Shown here: piece after piece, positions 15,258-15,474 of the stretch
Layout of the letters: every line of letters starts with the position of its first letter
How positions within the stretch are numbered: position 1 is the first letter of the stretch
Origin: DAOTUB01 sp034437455
Lineage (GTDB): Bacteria; Chloroflexota; Anaerolineae; B4-G1
Direction: 5' to 3'
Assembly: GCA_034437455.1 (NCBI GenBank)
Contig: DAOTUB010000369.1
Location: forward strand, 1 to 15,474
Length of the DNA: 15,474 nucleotides
Program-made: the position numbers and the translations under genes
The notes under the pieces: model-generated
What the model was told of the DNA's origin: nothing
The model's input: only the letters and a program-made list of their open reading frames with translations
The model's database searches: none

Positions 15258-15474
15258 GCGACAAAGACAGAACTGTTAGGCAAAGTTGAAAAGTGAACTC
15301 CTTTAAAGATCAAAGGTGAACCTTGAATTCTTGCAAAGGGAGCGAGACGGAGTGATTGGACTTTGGATAAATTTACACCCCTATATATGCCGGTTTGAAA
15401 ATACCAATCCCGTATATATGCGGGTAAAGAAAGGCTTGTCTAGGACTTGAATCCTGAACAGACAGGCCAAACCC
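15258..15474. other. Right-hand intergenic region with palindromes, no gene seen
   Basis: This AT-richer stretch holds CCTATATATGCCGG and, about 30 nt later, CCCGTATATATGCGGG, two related near-palindromes centred on TATATATG. A stem-loop follows: GGCTTGTCT (15433-15441) faces AGACAGGCC (15460-15468), with an inner AGGA/TCCT pairing. An earlier CCTTT(N7)AAAGG sits at 15300-15316. There is no convincing ORF, tRNA or rRNA. It may be the upstream control region of a gene beyond the window. Confidence 0.4.

Noticed and set aside
15433..15468. tRNA gene
   Set aside because: There is a stem-loop but no cloverleaf: no T-arm GTTCGANTC sequence and no acceptor stem of the right spacing.

Overview
The window looks like a chromosomal segment of a Chloroflexota bacterium, Anaerolineae-like. 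This is inferred from gene content and not proven. Pointers are a very large secreted beta-helix/peptidase C25 protein ending in an LPMVLRDY tail, a cyclase-STAND ATPase-TPR regulator of a type common in that phylum, and an archaeal-type DUF211 gene next to a VIT/CCC1 gene. Base composition is moderately GC-rich.

Layout. Positions 1-43 hold the first 14 codons of a minus-strand gene. Positions 44-217 hold a 13-bp-period direct repeat and a strong long hairpin. From 218 to 12473 all genes are on the minus strand: a 2031-residue secreted multidomain protein (218-6313), a 1393-residue cyclase/ATPase/TPR regulator (6442-10623), an HD-domain nucleotidase-like gene overlapping an adenosine-specific kinase gene (10833-11887), and a stand-alone receiver-domain response regulator (12084-12473). 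From about 12750 transcription runs on the plus strand: a promoter-like site, a doubtful small ORF (12870), DUF211 (13184), a VIT/CCC1-family membrane protein (13485) and a DegV-family protein (14220). The last 400 bases carry no gene I can support.

The most unusual content is a family of short non-autonomous palindromic elements in three intergenic gaps (10690-10810, about 12628-12741, 15103-15257). Each carries GTAGC-preceded mini-hairpins with a 5-bp stem and a conserved 8-nt loop, TTTCYATA. The stems differ between copies with compensatory changes. Two of the three elements have inverted termini and perfect 9-bp flanking direct repeats, which look like target-site duplications. I do not recognise this family.

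Two protein-level observations also stand out. The secreted protein has nine tandem copies of a GHWSAA hexapeptide inside a PPC-like domain, and every nucleotide difference among the copies is synonymous. The regulator has two cyclase homology domains with complementary degenerate half-sites, so together they could form one mammalian-like heterodimeric active site.

Functional groupings are a purine-nucleotide pair (HD plus adenosine kinase), a putative metal-transport pair (DUF211 plus VIT), and two signalling genes without an adjacent kinase partner.
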